Shown here in pieces: positions 32,454 to 45,300 of a DNA stretch of 64,000 bases (positions are counted from its first letter, which is position 1; every line of letters begins with the position of its first letter). This stretch comes from Suillus spraguei. Taxonomy: Eukaryota > Basidiomycota > Agaricomycetes > Boletales > Suillaceae. The notes below the pieces were generated by a model, which was given only the letters and a program-made list of their open reading frames with translations, was not told the origin of the DNA and did not search any database. Location: positions 1 to 64,000 of the forward strand of contig JABCPU010000023.1 of assembly GCA_016800925.1 (NCBI GenBank). Direction: 5' to 3'. Made by a program: the position numbers and the translations under genes.

Positions 32454-33936
32454 CTATAAAAAGTGAGTGGGTTAGAGAAATTAAATGGCTGCTGCGCGGC
32501 GAGCAACGCACAGAATCATTGTTAAGCTGCTATAGAGTAAAATGAGTTGGAAGCCCGAACCAAAGTTGGTGCGGTCAGGGACGTACTGGATCGTTGGACC
32601 CTGCACCATGGACAAGATGCTGCAATCACACGATACTATTAGCGTCGCTAGTGGTGAACTAACTCAACGAGAAGATAAACTTACAGGAGTCATGATATGG
32701 CTTGTAGTAAATAAGTCGCTTTAAAGATTTGTAAATTGAAGGAGGATCTCTTGAGCAGGTCTTTTATATAGACGAAATACATTTGAGTTTTTTTGAGGTG
32801 AGTGCGATACTTTGACTAGTTGTTTTCCTCACACTAGTGTTTTGCGCCCACGCTGCGGAAATAGGCACGAGTTCCGTCAAGTGAGGGACTCTTTCAATTG
32901 TTCATGCACTGCATAGCGGGCCGCCCGTTCGCCATGATATGCAGAAATCGGTCACAATGAAGCTCCGGAACCGTGCTACAAGATTCAAGCATTCCGTGCA
33001 CCCTGGACTTGCGCATTCTGGATTGAGATGAGGTGACAGATGTAAATTGACAACTTCACCATCCAGTGCGTTCCAAACCCTGGATCCAACATGCACAGAG
33101 AATAGTCCTCGAGCGCTAAACGCTGCGATATCAGGGTAGACCATTTTAGGAGCCAGACACTGCTCAACTAAGGCGGACACCACAGAAAACGGCAAGATCC
33201 TAAAGAGCGATGACCCAATACTGACCGGCCTGTATTAATCTGGATTAGCCCATGTACTTCGAGCGCCATAGTTCGGAACAAAATGGAAAAGTCCTTGACT
33301 CAGAATTGAATAATCCGTGAGTTGCTCAAATTCAACCTCCGACAACATTCTTGAAATCTTAAATATGTTCCATCATTGTGGCGGCATGATCTGCATACCA
33401 GGGCTAATGGAACTAGACGCAACCAAAACGGATGAATGATAGAAGAATACGACAAAAGGTAGCATAAAGGAGTAATAACACAGGCTTTGTATAGACCGTG
33501 ATTTACATAGTCGCCGGTATGGTGCCGTGGGAAGCGTGTACAGTCCTTTGGACGGTGAAATGAAGAAATAAGTGTAAATCTACGAAATCTTTGATATAGA
33601 AAAATTGGTCTGGTACATCTGAAAGAACAGGGTCTGATCTGCTTTACACTAAGTTTTTAAAAAATCTGGAACCCTGTGTGGTTGGTAGCACTTCACGCAG
33701 TCGAGCAAATCATTTTCTCACCTTCCCAATTCGTTTGGTACATAGCCACAGTACAAGCCATGACTGTGCCTATATATATAATATTCATCAATTATTTTGG
33801 CCTCCCAACCACGTTGAATGATAATATGTGTAGTTTGAAGGTATTTGTTGAATACTATTGAGTGAGACCAACCAAGTCAAAAGGACGCCTCTTAGTCCAG
33901 GTAACAAAGTTACCCATGAAATCACAACATGTAGTA
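32454..33936. other. Intergenic, with possible first exons of the oxidase
   Basis: Candidate first exons of the oxidase (ATG at 32609, or an ATGACTCCT near 32690) lie here. The minus ORF 32902-33195 (98 codons, with a CASPGCTEC motif) is not recognisable. The remainder is AT-rich without genes. Confidence 0.35.
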
Positions 33937-34784
33937 CAGTATAGGACCGGTCCTTTGCCCACCACATTTTGAAATGCATCCCACTTCATAATAACTCATT
34001 TTTTTCGAAAATCGTAGTAGACAGTAATATTCCAATTCACATGTAAATACTACGATAAATTTTTGAGAGCTATTAACGACGACGTTAGTGTGTTGTAGCA
34101 AGATCATTGAAAACAGCGTTATCTTTACTTGACCAGTCCTTTGCCCACCTCGATTTAGATGTCAACGCAACGCCGTAAATTTGTAATCCAAAAGGTAATG
34201 ATTAGATTAAATACGCTCGTGAGATTAATCCTCTTCTTCCCCATCGTCTTCTTGCTTGCTCTCATAAACTTCAGGCTGAACTCACTCTGGCTTGACACGA
34301 GTTTCTCGATTGCCCCCATCTTTGGTTTGTTCCCGCTTGTCAGTGATATATTGTGTGATTAAGTTTAGAGTTCGAAAGTTGAATAACGTGAGAACTATGT
34401 GTGACCACCTCCCTAGGCTGAGCTCCCCGAGATAAGACCTTTGAAAACTACCATTGTTCAATCTATGTGCTTTGTAGAAGGAACAAAGGAGGTATTCACA
34501 AATCTGTTGCAGGTGAAAATGATGTTCGAAGTATATACTTTGTATTGTACCAGCCACTTTTCTCGAAAAAAATCATTGATATACTATGGCTCAACAAAAT
34601 TCACTCAGGATGGAAAAATCAACTGATTTGTGTCATGCACAACATCGTGGACATCAATTCTTCATCGTATACTATACAAATGTCCATTGAGGCCTCATCT
34701 TTAATATCTTCCTATATGTTGATATGAAAAAATGATGAAATAATAAATTTTGCCTGAGGTGGGCAAAGGACCGGTCCTATACTG
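33937..34784. mobile_element. Tc1/mariner-like MITE
   Basis: 848-bp AT-rich element with inverted ends CAGTATAGGACCGGTCCTTT, continuing to 'gcccacc', about 27 bp in all, flanked by TA on each side (33935-33936, 34785-34786). CAGT ends and TA duplication fit Tc1/mariner. No transposase frame exists inside. A third partial copy of the end ('ccagtcctttgcccacctc') lies at about 34133-34152, which suggests an internal rearrangement or a nested relative. Confidence 0.7.
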
Positions 34785-34786
34785 TA

Positions 34787-35134
34787 CCAATGAAACTTTG
34801 CCTCAAATCATCTCCACTGCTTCTAATCCATTTGTAATGTTCACAGATCTTTGAAAGAGCCTCGGGTGAGACTGAGTGTAATGATGAAGTTTTGATGCTC
34901 AAGAAATTCCGACAATAACACTTTGGAGGGATATTTTGCAGATTGTGATAATTTTCTCAATTCAAAGTGTATTTTTGGTATAGCAGGACATATTCTGAAC
35001 TTTTTATGATATGTGATTTAGAGAATTCGTCGAAAAAATACAATGGGTCGTGACCGTGGGATCACTGTAATTAATTAATTAACCGAGGCTGAGACTCAAG
35101 TTTGCTCTAGTGACTAGCCATTACCTAAGTACTA
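34787..35134. promoter_or_regulatory. Upstream region of the SAGA subunit gene
   Basis: 348 bp between the MITE and the ATG. It includes an AT run 'taattaattaattaac' near 35070. No gene seen. Confidence 0.4.
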
Positions 35135-36246
35135 ATGTCACTATCCTCAACGTCGACAATCAAGAACCAGCTCAATGCTGCTCTGGGGCAGAAGGCCCCA
35201 GCTTATTTTGAAACACTCAGCCAGTTTGTTTCTGGCAAGGTATCCAGGATAGAATTTGACGAATCCGTTCGCCAGGCACTGGATGCTCCGAATTTAGGTA
35301 GGTGTAATTACTTCTGGTGTTTCGCAGTGACATTAACATTATCATAGTCCAGCTACACAACTCCCTTATCATCTCGTTGTTTGACTTTACCGTGCACCGT
35401 CGACTACCCACACCCCCTCCTGATGTATCGAAGCCTCCACCCCGTAAACGTCGCCGAACATTGCCTTACCAAGGCCCGGATGACAATGATGATACTTTGC
35501 GATCGTCGAGACTCAAGCGATGGACTGTGTCTCTGGGGAAGCGCGAACGCGACCGCATACGAACACTGCAGTCTGCTCCCACTGAACGCCCGAGACCTCG
35601 CAAAGACACTGATGAGATAGCACGTGATAGGGGGGTGTTGTTGTTAGGCGAGCGCGGAGGTACACATAATGGTTCATTATATTTCTACGACCACTGAAAC
35701 TATAATTCACCAAAGATCCACCTGGCACTCGCGTGGCGTTGCATCTTGCATCGGTCTCAAGAGCTCCGACATTACAACATATTTCGGATAGAGTCAATCT
35801 CATAGCAGCACAGCATAACCTCGGCGCACCATCACGAGCCGTAGCGTCGCTATTGATGCTTGCATTTGAGGTTCGTCATCTTTGAAAGTATTGGCTTGTA
35901 ACTCCTCACATATTTTGCGCAGGCCAAACTGAAGCAACTCATAACACATGCACTTTCTCTTACTTCGACATCGCATGCAATTGCATCCATAACTCCATCC
36001 GCACGCCACTCGCATAGCCGTGTCCTCACTGCATCGTCTTTCGATACCCTATTCACACTTTCACCTGCTGTCCTGCCGAATAAATCAGCCGCGGCCATGC
36101 GCCTAGCTATCGGCGACAACGACATTATGGATGATGAAGATGTTATCTTACTAAAGGATCGAGAGGTCCGAGATCAACGGTGGCAAATACTTGCTCTCCT
36201 TGCCGAACGAAGCACAGTCAACGAAACCCTTAGGAATCTTAGATGA
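35135..36246 (+). CDS. HFI1: SAGA complex subunit Ada1/Hfi1 (Tad1 family)
   Basis: Structural subunit of the SAGA histone-acetyltransferase coactivator. Exons 35135-35297, 35348-35659, 35716-35870 and 35923-36246 join to 317 aa. The N-terminus (TIKNQLNAALGQKAPAYFET, SRIEFDESVRQALDAPNL, then VQLHNSLIISLFD) is typical of the SAGA-Tad1 family. A proline-rich and basic stretch (PTPPPD, PPPRKRRRTLPYQGPDD) and the segment RLKRWTVSLGKRERDRI follow. The C-terminal half contains the predicted histone-fold region (PSRAVASLLMLAFEAKLKQL). All four exons are free of lesions. Nuclear function is inferred from the family. Confidence 0.85.
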
Positions 36247-36398
36247 TTATGCTGTCGAATACCCAGTCTATAATATTCTGATGTTTTACATTCAGTACAT
36301 CCACAAAATATAAGCTTTGATGATATGTTCCAGCGCCACAACTTTGTGACATTTTCTAAATTCGTGAGTCATATGATCGCTATAACTAGCAGCCTGAC

Positions 36399-36405
36399 AA
36401 AAAAA
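36399..36405 (-). terminator. Pol III terminator of the tRNA gene
   Basis: A run of seven T on the minus strand three bases after the 3' end of the tRNA-Ile gene. Confidence 0.8.
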
Positions 36406-36408
36406 TAT

Positions 36409-36493
36409 GGCCAACGTGGGGATCGAACCCAAGACCTTCGCGTACCATGACTTGGTATTAGCACGACGCTCTAACCAACTGAGCTAGTCGGCC
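36409..36493 (-). tRNA. tRNA-Ile (anticodon AAU, intron-containing)
   Basis: Read on the minus strand, the acceptor GGCCGAC pairs with GTTGGCC and the D arm is GCTCAGTTGGTTAGAGC. The anticodon stem is TCGTG/CGCGA with loop CTAATA+A, so the anticodon is AAT (DNA). The T loop is TTCGATC. A 12-nt intron (ccaagtcatggt) sits one base 3' of the anticodon, the canonical position. One T-stem pair (T/C) is mismatched. A 3' CCA is not encoded. The gene lies between the 3' ends of the SAGA gene and the DNA ligase gene. Confidence 0.93.
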
Positions 36494-36791
36494 ATGACAT
36501 AACGGGAAAAATATATCGTGAAATTGCTGCGTGCCTCCTGCCAGTGACGTCCGCAAGCCTGGTCGACTTGGAGAAGGCTTTGAAGTACACCATTGAATCT
36601 ACAATGGAAATGAGTATGTACTTGGTCTTCACTTGCCGCGCGGCGCCTAAGAATCGCGGACAAGTGATCGCATATATGCAAGTATTGGCGGCTGTGTCCA
36701 ACACTCCTTTCAGGGGCACAAATGATAAATGTACAAGATTGTTACATATGATCGCCGTAGATAATGCCAATCTGTGCAGTACGTGAATTGC

Positions 36792-39675
36792 TTATAGGGA
36801 CATCTCGATCTCCAGATCCTCTTTCCTTCTCTTCCTACTCCTTTCACGATCAATGCTCTCCAGCTTCTCTTCCCAGCATATAATGGACCGTTGTCTTTTG
36901 AGTTCTCTTCTTTTCTCCTCGACAGTTTCAACTCCCAGCTTCCCCCACAACTTTCTTCCCCATTCATCCAGGTCCTTATACTTCGCAGCATCATGGGCCT
37001 CTCGTCCAACCGCCTCGAGAGCTATAGCCCGCAGGCCTCGGAGGGTGAGGCATTCCATATAGGACCTTTCAGACGGACGGAAGGGCTTCGTGATGCGTGG
37101 AAAGCGGAGCTCATAGTACTAGATTATCTGTAAATGCGAACTGCAGCTACAAAATGCGGATAAAACGTACTTTACTCTGTGGTGCCTTGGTGAACCCCGC
37201 GCCACACAACTCTACCAGAATCGGGTTCCGAACGAACACAGATGGCTTTGGCAGCAGTTGGAACATAGTATACGTGTAGCACAATTCATCAATAGACGGC
37301 TGGATATTCAGTGTTCAGTATGATTCCAAGCCCTAGCATAATATATAACCTTGGGTCCATCAACCGCGTCTGCGCGTATCCAGAAATTGAATTCCTCAAG
37401 CTGCTCGCGGGATAAACCATACGAGGCAGTGAAGTATGCAATAAAATGAGGTTTGCAACCAGGCTAAGTGAGGCATATTAAACCACATAATGATGATAAT
37501 TTATGCACTTACATCAACATTCATTTGCGACGAGTTGCTTAGGACGGCAATGTAGAAAGTCGTTAAAGTTGATGGCGACACTAATAGCGTGGTTCATCAT
37601 CACGACCTGAAGGTCCCGTAAAAAACACACCTCTTAGGTCTCTAGCTCTGTCTTTCTCCCAAGTAGCAGCGATCACGACAAGGTCTATTGTATCACCATA
37701 CCCAGGGACATAATCCTTTTTCAGCTGATGTATGTGTTCCAGAAAATCTTAAGAAGCTATATATGTCAATAAATCATTGACGTACCTTGACCCAAGGAAG
37801 TCTCCAATCTCCATAGGTGCTTTCTGAAGCCTTGAGTACCAACCCTTCTTCACGTTCCGTAATACACTTGGCCCATGTTTCCCTCAACATCTTTTGTCCA
37901 TCAGCCTCTTGCACTTGTCCGCCTATGATAATTGCCCGCTCAGCCAACATAGAACGGCCAGGAACTGGGGTGATGATGCTCTCAAGTAGTGACCGGCGCA
38001 TATAATATGGTGTGTTCAACATGGAGGCTGCGCCCACCTGCAAAACATCAAAGAAGACGAGTGCGAGGTGCAAGGTGGACGCTGTCGACGAATTCGAATG
38101 GAGTGAAGGGCAAGAGTCTCTGTGGTTGTAGGTGAATTGAGGGTCACAAGCACAAAAGAAATACATGCTGTGTGCGCGAATCATGCTGGGTCTCACCCCT
38201 TCGATATCTGCTACCCGCCCGGGCACCCTCGGCGGTGCGTGATATTAAGCCACGTATGCGCCAAAACTCTGGAATGAATGCAGGTTGTGTATATGTTACA
38301 GTCGTGTGGAGAGTAGAATTACCTTCTATTCTGTGCTGCTCATCAGAATACGCAACCATCTCTGCATCAGTATGATGTCTCCCATACTATAGCCAGCAAG
38401 GGCCTCTATTATTACGCTTTTCAAGACGTGCTCAGGCAGGAATTTGGAGTATGGAGAGATGAACATACGGGTGTACTGCAATGCGGTCCAGCGTCGAGTC
38501 CCTCTTGCTCTTACTGAAAATTGTGATTTGTGGATCACCTTGACTGCGAAATCGTACATGAATCTGTGCACGCTCGCCATCATACTTGGTTTCTGCCCAT
38601 ATAGCGCTACTTGACCTGAGAACTTTGAGTGCATGCATCGGGCTCCGGCCCTTTGCAGATTTCGGTATCTTCAAATGATTTAAGTTAGCTGGTAAGTTAC
38701 CACATACTTCAAAGATTGCACCTCAACGGGAACACCCCAGCGCGGCCTCGAGTGTGTAATGGCACCTCCAGCCTCAAAGCACAGGGCCGCTTCGGTTATG
38801 TTGGCACGTGTTTTGTACATCTTCAACATGGAACCACTTGGATCCCAAGCCTTCATGAACTGCTCCATTGTTAACACCAACTTGCTATTTGTGTTGTATT
38901 CAAGAAGAGCGCAACTGGTTGATGCGACAGGAGGAGCATATAGGATGGGTCTCAGATCTTTCAGAATAATCTGCGTGAGATATGCAGCATCGAGAGCAGG
39001 AAGAGATTCGAATAAAGATCGTAAAATAGCAGATTTAGGCCGAGGTAGAGATAGCGAATGGACCGCGCGGAGACTCTTGTCAGAAAACGCGGAGGTGGAT
39101 GCCAGTTCGTCCAACAATACGTTAATGTCCTGGAGGCTCTTTGGCCCAGTAAATGACTACATTTCGGTTAACTGCGGCCCGCATCTCGAATAATCAGTGA
39201 GATACCTCGGCATTTGATGATCGTAAAGAAAAAATTTCCTGGCCGAGGCATCCTGAGTTCTGTTGCTTGCTCCATTGTTTCAAACGGGCAGTAGAGATAG
39301 GTGGAAAGGTAGAAGTATCTAGGCAGTCTGGAAGGAGCTGTGATAGCCTTGCTTCTTGCAGGTCATACTTCCTGTGTGAGTCCTCTTCAGGAAATAGAAG
39401 ACGGAGAACGTGTGTAGTAGTATCCCGAGGTAAGGGTGAATAGTTATTCTGAAGGTTTTTAACCCATTTTGCAAGAATACTGGAGGGAGAACGGCAAGCA
39501 GGAGCCTTTCTGTTGATTCTAGACGACACAATATTTGCTGGAACATCAGCAATTTGATGCAGTAAAGAAACGAACCTAGAGTCAGGGGTTTCACAAGTTT
39601 AAGTTGAGCCAATCGGAACAATAGCTTTTAAACGCACAAGGAAAACGGAATTTGCTTTGCTTGCTCGTTAGCCAT
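36792..39675 (-). pseudogene. LIG4-like ATP-dependent DNA ligase with frameshift
   Basis: ATP-dependent DNA ligase, roughly 700-730 codons in many exons, starting at the ATG 39675 (MANEQAKQIPFSL, then an intron). Order: N-terminal ligase domain (SILAKWVKNLQNNYSPLP, ARLSQLLPDCL), motif I with the AMP-binding Lys (ETKYDGERAQIH), ILDAEMVAYSD, FWRIRGLISRTAEGAR, LALVFFDVL, motif IV EGLVLKASE, motif V LKKDYVPGYGDTIDL, then YYELRFPRITKPFRPSERS and a basic tail. The best family match is LIG4, but the protein stops without the tandem BRCT repeats of true Lig4. One base is missing between 38367 and 38368, so ILDAEMVAYSD is split over two frames, and a second uncertain junction lies near 38150. Other exons join well. 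It may be a recent pseudogene or carry an assembly error. Confidence 0.65.
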
Positions 39676-40078
39676 CCTGCTCAAAAATGCGTTTAGTATG
39701 AATCATGGTCATGCTTAGAAAATTATTATGTACATCACACAAAAGGTAAAGAGAGTCAATGGCGTGGAGTTAGCCATCAGGAAACCAGAAATTGATACAA
39801 CCAAATTGTGCTGACAAATAAAACTCATTTGAGTCTACGATCATGTGCAAGCACGCCATAAATAATCACAAATAGGCAAGATTACACAATACAGTTGACA
39901 TTTCAGCAGGTCCATCGCTATTTCGAAGCAGGGTATCTACGAAAAATCAACGAGGCTGGCGTACCAACAACATAAGAGACGGGTATAGATAAAAACAGAT
40001 GAACACGATCGAGATAAGTAAATAGAGTACACGCCTCGACCTCGAACGTAGGGTAAAGTAACAAGGGTAAGAAGGTCA

Positions 40079-43000
40079 TCAACTCTGTCTTGCCGTGTGC
40101 ATTGGTGAAGATGATGATGCGTCAACTGGTAATCGGGCTGACGCGGGAAGGCCTATCATATGACTTTGCCTGTTGCCTTTCTTGCCAACCGCAATGTTCA
40201 AGCCACGACTAGCGGCAACATTAGATGCTCGTGACCGTTGCCCCGACGAAGTGACTTCAGGTCGGAGGAGCGAGAGATGATCAGCACTTTGTTGTGAGTC
40301 TTGTAGATGGTGGTGACTCAAAGATAGTTGAGCACTCGACTGAGTCATACTCGACTCGACGGTTGCATCCTCGGTAGTATCATTTCCACTTTCGGAGTGA
40401 AGAGAAATGCTGTCACCGTCTTCAGAGGGTGTTTCGTCGGAAGGAGCTAAACATGATTATAAGGAGTGGAAGATGAACCAGGACAAACACATACCATCCA
40501 AGCTCCTTCCAGACAAGCCTAGCAACTGATCAGCAGCAGCGTCCGAATACTGTCGACTGTTCCTGCGACTCAGCTCCTCAACGTTGTCCTCATCACCCTG
40601 TTCAGAGTCAACATTGAACACGCGATTGAACTCGCCTAGCATCAAGCTAAACACGCCTGCAGGAATCCCAAGAGTAGGGCTGAAGACAATGCCGACGTTA
40701 CGCATCGTCATTTTGTTCGCCGACGAGTTTTGAACGATGAGTATGAGATGGGCTGTGAGAGCGCGTAACAGACTATAGTTGGCGATCGGCAAGGAAGCGA
40801 TGAGGTCAGATAGTTCTCGAATTCGTTCCTGTGCGTCGACGAAATCTGCTGCAGATGTCAGCCCAGGCAGGCCAACAAACTATAAGTGCACTTACCGATC
40901 ACTGCCAGAAACTTTAGATGCAACTCACGCGTGAGTATACTGGCGGGCAAGTCCCGCAAAAAACTTTTCAAGAGCCCAGCGATGGCGTGAGGGTCCCAAT
41001 ATTCATCTGATGCAAGAAGATCTACGTCTCCCTCTGCGGATAAGATGTCAGACAATCGTTCGGAACTCAAAACATCGTGTAACTGACCAGCATTAAAGCG
41101 ATCTTTGAGCCCTTTGATAACAGCTGAGCTCCCGCTGAGACGGTATATGCCCTCTTCTTGGTCTGCCTTTTTTGCCTCCAGATACTGGATACACCTGAAG
41201 ACTACTGCAGGTAGACGAGCGATCTCTGAGACCTCAATGGACTCTTCGAGTGGCACACCAAAGACTGCTCTGGGGATATGGATTATCGCCTTGTCCACAG
41301 GTCGCCCAAAGTTCCAGAAGGACCGTGACTTCGCCTTCTCTCGTCTATCATTCGAAGATGCGGAACTCTCGGAAGGAGCATCCTTGCCACCAAACTTGTA
41401 TCCTGCTGGTATAGGCGCTCCATTCATTGGAGCAGATATCTTTGCACGATCACCGCCTTTTAGAGGTGTAGCGCTAGGTTCGGGTGATGGAGCATGATCA
41501 CCAAAGTTTGCTGCGGTCGGACTAGCTACAACGGATAACCCGGGGTGGTTAGACTTCCTATCACGTCGTTGCTCTCTCAACTTGTTCTCCGGTGAAAATG
41601 GTTCCTGTTTGGGGTGAGAGCTACGCTGTAGGTCCGAATAGTGCCCAAGCTCAGAGTTCGCTCTCAAATACATTAGATTCCCACTGCTTCCCTCTAGCGG
41701 CGAGGATGTGGGCAACGAGTTTGAAAGCTGCTCTGAGCTCCCAGAAGACGGCCCTCGCTCCAAAATTCGCCGAGCAGTTTCCTCCGCAGTGTAATGATCT
41801 CGCTCATAATGAACTGACGGGTCGAGTTCCTTAGTGGGACTGGCCGAGTGTGGGCGCGTATCCTGGGTGACCACAGGAACTGATGCGGAGTGGAAGAGCT
41901 TCGTGTTGGTACCATCTTGAGCAAGCTGGCTGATGGGGACTGCGGCACCGCGCGAAATATCATCCTTAGACATTGTCCGCATGGCGCGCTTTCCATTAGG
42001 TGTAGTCACTGAGCTATCTTGAATGGAACTTGTGCTCGATCTCGGCTGCGCAGATCCAACTCCCTGTCCAGGAGTGACGTTGACGTTGATAGATATCGGG
42101 CTCGAGGTAGCGGAGATGGATGTGGCAGGATCCTCGTTGAACGTTCCAGATACATATCGCACAAGAATGTCAACCCAGCTGTCACGCTCTGCATCGCTTT
42201 CTGCACAGAGGACATGGCGCGCGTGAGATCCGTTTAGAGCTTTCTTTGCTTCGATGATAAGAAAAGCATGACGGTAATTTCTTTCGTCGTCATTGTCTGC
42301 TGTACGCTGCTGTCGCCCGATCTGGGCGGAGGTAATCACAATCGAGCCAAGATGGGCGCCTCCACGCTGAGGGGACACAATAAGTCTGCAGTTAACGACA
42401 GATGTTGGCTGCTTACGCTTTCGTAATACTCTAACACCGGACCCTGGAGGACAAAGTATCGTGATTTCCACCCACCAAAGTTCTTCCCCCGCTTTGTCAG
42501 GTATCCTTCTTTGTGTCCAGCCTGCATGACAGGCTTATGGGTCTCTCGAACGATGTCGGAAGTGAAGAAGGCGATAATTTCGACCTTATTTTTTACAGGA
42601 AGATCGACTAATGATTGGAGGTACACCTCAAGTGCGACCTAGGCGTCGATCGTGTATTAGATATGACTATTACTGATGAATGTATTATACTCACCTTGCG
42701 CTGATCGGACTTCGCAGGTGCGTGGTCCCTCCAGATCCTTCCCTCTGGTAGTACTGCCATTTTTTTTCCGACACCCTTCCCAACACTAGCTCGCACGCGA
42801 TTATCGAGGCTTAGCACGTCCGAGTACAGCTTCTCCACCCTCCATGGCTCTTTACCATGCCCCGGGTGCACGTCAACGACGAATGATAAAACCTCCTTCC
42901 CACGGTCATTTGGTTTTACAGACGAGTGCGAGACTGCGACCCGTGTCGTCACAAGGTCGTCTGGTAAGAGAGGAAGCGCACGGAACGTCGCGCTAGTACC

Positions 43001-44662
43001 GGATGACGAAGACGGATTTATCGGCGACAAGTAAGAAGTAGGTAAAGGAGATTCAGGGATAAAGATAGAGGTATTGTCGTGTTGTAGCAACTCCCGCTGC
43101 GGTTGCCAGTGTGCTCGCGAAGAGGTGCTCACCGCCGCAGATGGCTGTGGATTCGACTGTGTCGGCGTGAGCATTAATGCAGGATCTGAGGATTGCACGT
43201 GGGATGAAGGAGTATTAACAGCGCCGTGTGAGGGAGGCATTGGAAAATCTTCTACTGCTGCATGAGGCTTATTTTTCGTTTTCGAGTGGTTTGCTATCGT
43301 CTCATCTTCACGTTCATCATCATCCATATCTAGGAACTCTCCCAGCTCATCTCTTTGCTCATTTGTCAGCATGATCGTGGGAGATTCCGTCCGGGGCACA
43401 GGCGCATGACACTGCACATCATCGCTATTCCCAGCCACATGCGGGTACACAGATGGACTTGGTAGTGGGCTCTCACCCATTCTGGAAATATATAGCTTCG
43501 CCTCGTCCGGGAGTGAAACAGAAGATATTCGGGATGCCCGTGATGGGTGCTGTGAGCTATCAACCGTTGGGCTAAGCAAACCTGTCTGAGATGCAGTGTT
43601 TGAGATACTGATGGGAGACACGGTTGAGCCGTTGGGAGATACAGCCGAGCCATAAAGGGGGACGAGGGTGTTGATGCATGGTGCAGGAAGTTGGAATGTA
43701 GTGGTGGGAGGATGGGCTGGTCGAAGAGAAACAGGAGGTGGCAAGTGAGCAGACTGGATAGATGGTGGTGGTGCAGAGGGCTGTTGTAAACGAGGTCGTG
43801 AATCGGATTTACGTGGCGGTGGAAGCCTCTCTAGGTCAATACTCGATTGTGATGTTGAGCCCGGCGAGGTGGCCCCACTAGAGGAAGTAGCAGTAGATGC
43901 GGCAGCAAGTGATAATGAGGTACCTCGAGGAGGTACAACCAAAGGAGAGTTAGGTGGACGCGGAGACATCGTGGTTTGAGGCGTTTGAGGCGTTTCGTTG
44001 GGATCACGAGTGTTGATTTCCGGGAGGCAAGGTGGAGTGACGGAACGGTCGTCGCTGCGAGACGGTGATGCTGGGAAGGTAGTATTTAGGGACGTGGCCA
44101 GCAGAAAATGAAATAATAACTCACATGTGGCATCTAATTGGTTACGAACCATTCTTGATCGCAAGTCAGCAGACCCATTGACAGACATACTCGACATCGT
44201 AGCATTGGACCCTGAAGACCTCAAACTCCTAGCTTTGTCCTTCTCGCGATCCTTTTCCTTCTTTGCCAACTCAGTGCTTATTCCTGCTGCTTGTAAGCGA
44301 GTCTTGTAGGTATCTCGTTCACTACGGACACGTTCAATTTCCTTGAGCACCTGGTTGTATGCGGCACGTTGCTTCTCAATAAGTTTCCAAAGCTGTGTAT
44401 TTTGACTTGAGAGGACGTTGCGTTCTGATAGAACCTGATCCAATGCAGCGAGTATTGGATTTGGTGCGCTGGCATGCGTGGCAAGGAGTGTTTCTAGAGA
44501 AATGGGGTATGTGGTGGTGTTCGCAGTTTGACCCGATGCAGAGGCAGCGATTGAAGCAGCAGATGAGGACGCCTGAGGTCTCACTGACACCGGAGATGAT
44601 GCTGACTGTGAAGTCGAGCTTCGTTCACGGGAAGGCGTGGCAGTAGCAATGGGAGTTGCCAT
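40079..44662 (-). CDS. BEM3: Bem3-like PX-PH-RhoGAP protein
   Basis: GTPase-activating protein for Rho/Cdc42-type GTPases in polarity. The start ATG is at 44662 and the stop at 40079. The layout is a Ser-rich N-terminus, a coiled coil (about residues 80-160, KQRAAYNQVLKEIERVRSERD), a long Ser/Pro-rich region, a PX domain (SFVVDVHPGHGKEPWRVEKLY), then a PH domain (GYLTKRGKNFGGWKSRYFVL to SDAERDSWVDILVRYV). The RhoGAP domain runs from VFGVPLEESIEV; the arginine finger is in GIYRLSGSS and the conserved Asn/Lys segment is NKMTMRNVGIVFSPTL. The C-terminus is Ser/Thr-rich. PX and PH suggest phosphoinositide binding at the plasma membrane. An in-frame 54-bp intron (about 44122-44069) is open and could be retained. 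No lesions seen. Confidence 0.88.
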
Positions 44663-45300
44663 TGTGGCAAGCTGTAGCAGCTCAAGTTTTCGTGATAAGT
44701 TGTAACAAAAACTGGGAGCAAAACTAGGAAGCCAAGAGAAGCCTAGGGAGATATGGCAAGTGAGCCTTAGTCGCCGTACGAGCGCTGTACGATTCGATAA
44801 TCTATCCCAGGAATTAAAGATGTGAAGTTGAGTTATGGCAGCCAGCCCATGATGAGATTCTTATTACATACCAGTTCAGGTCTGGTTGTAAAAACGATAA
44901 TAAGATCGTGATTTCGTAAGACTGTTTCCAAACCGTCGTGGACAGCGTCGAACTCGCTCTGTTGGACGTTGCGCTCGCGGTTGTAGGAAACTTTGAAGGA
45001 AGTGACGGTTGAAGCTTAAAGTGGCTATCCAGCAACAACCACGGTGACATGGGCACACTATCAATATTACACCAATACCAAGAGTCTGTCGCCCGATATT
45101 CCCGGCATTCACCAAAAACAAAGGATCATGACATTTACAAAGTTTTTTCTACGACCAATCCCAACGATCCAGCAGACACCGGAATTTCAATGTTCGGACG
45201 ATTGCGTAACTCTGAAAAACTTGGTCATTCATCACCGCGCGCGAACCCTTGATTGGCGCTGGCACCCAACACTACCCTGAATTATCTATCCTCTTCATGC
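44663..45300 (-). other. Possible small unrecognised gene near 44700-45121
   Basis: On the minus strand, the segment 45010-44878 reads FKVSYNRERNVQQSEF and continues DAVHDGLETVLRNHDLIIVF, then TTRPEL before a GTATGT donor. After an intron of about 70 bp a frame IIESYSARTATKAHLPYLPR follows to a stop near 44714. The sequence looks protein-like, but I do not recognise it and could not build a start. It abuts the Bem3-like gene start. Confidence 0.25.
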
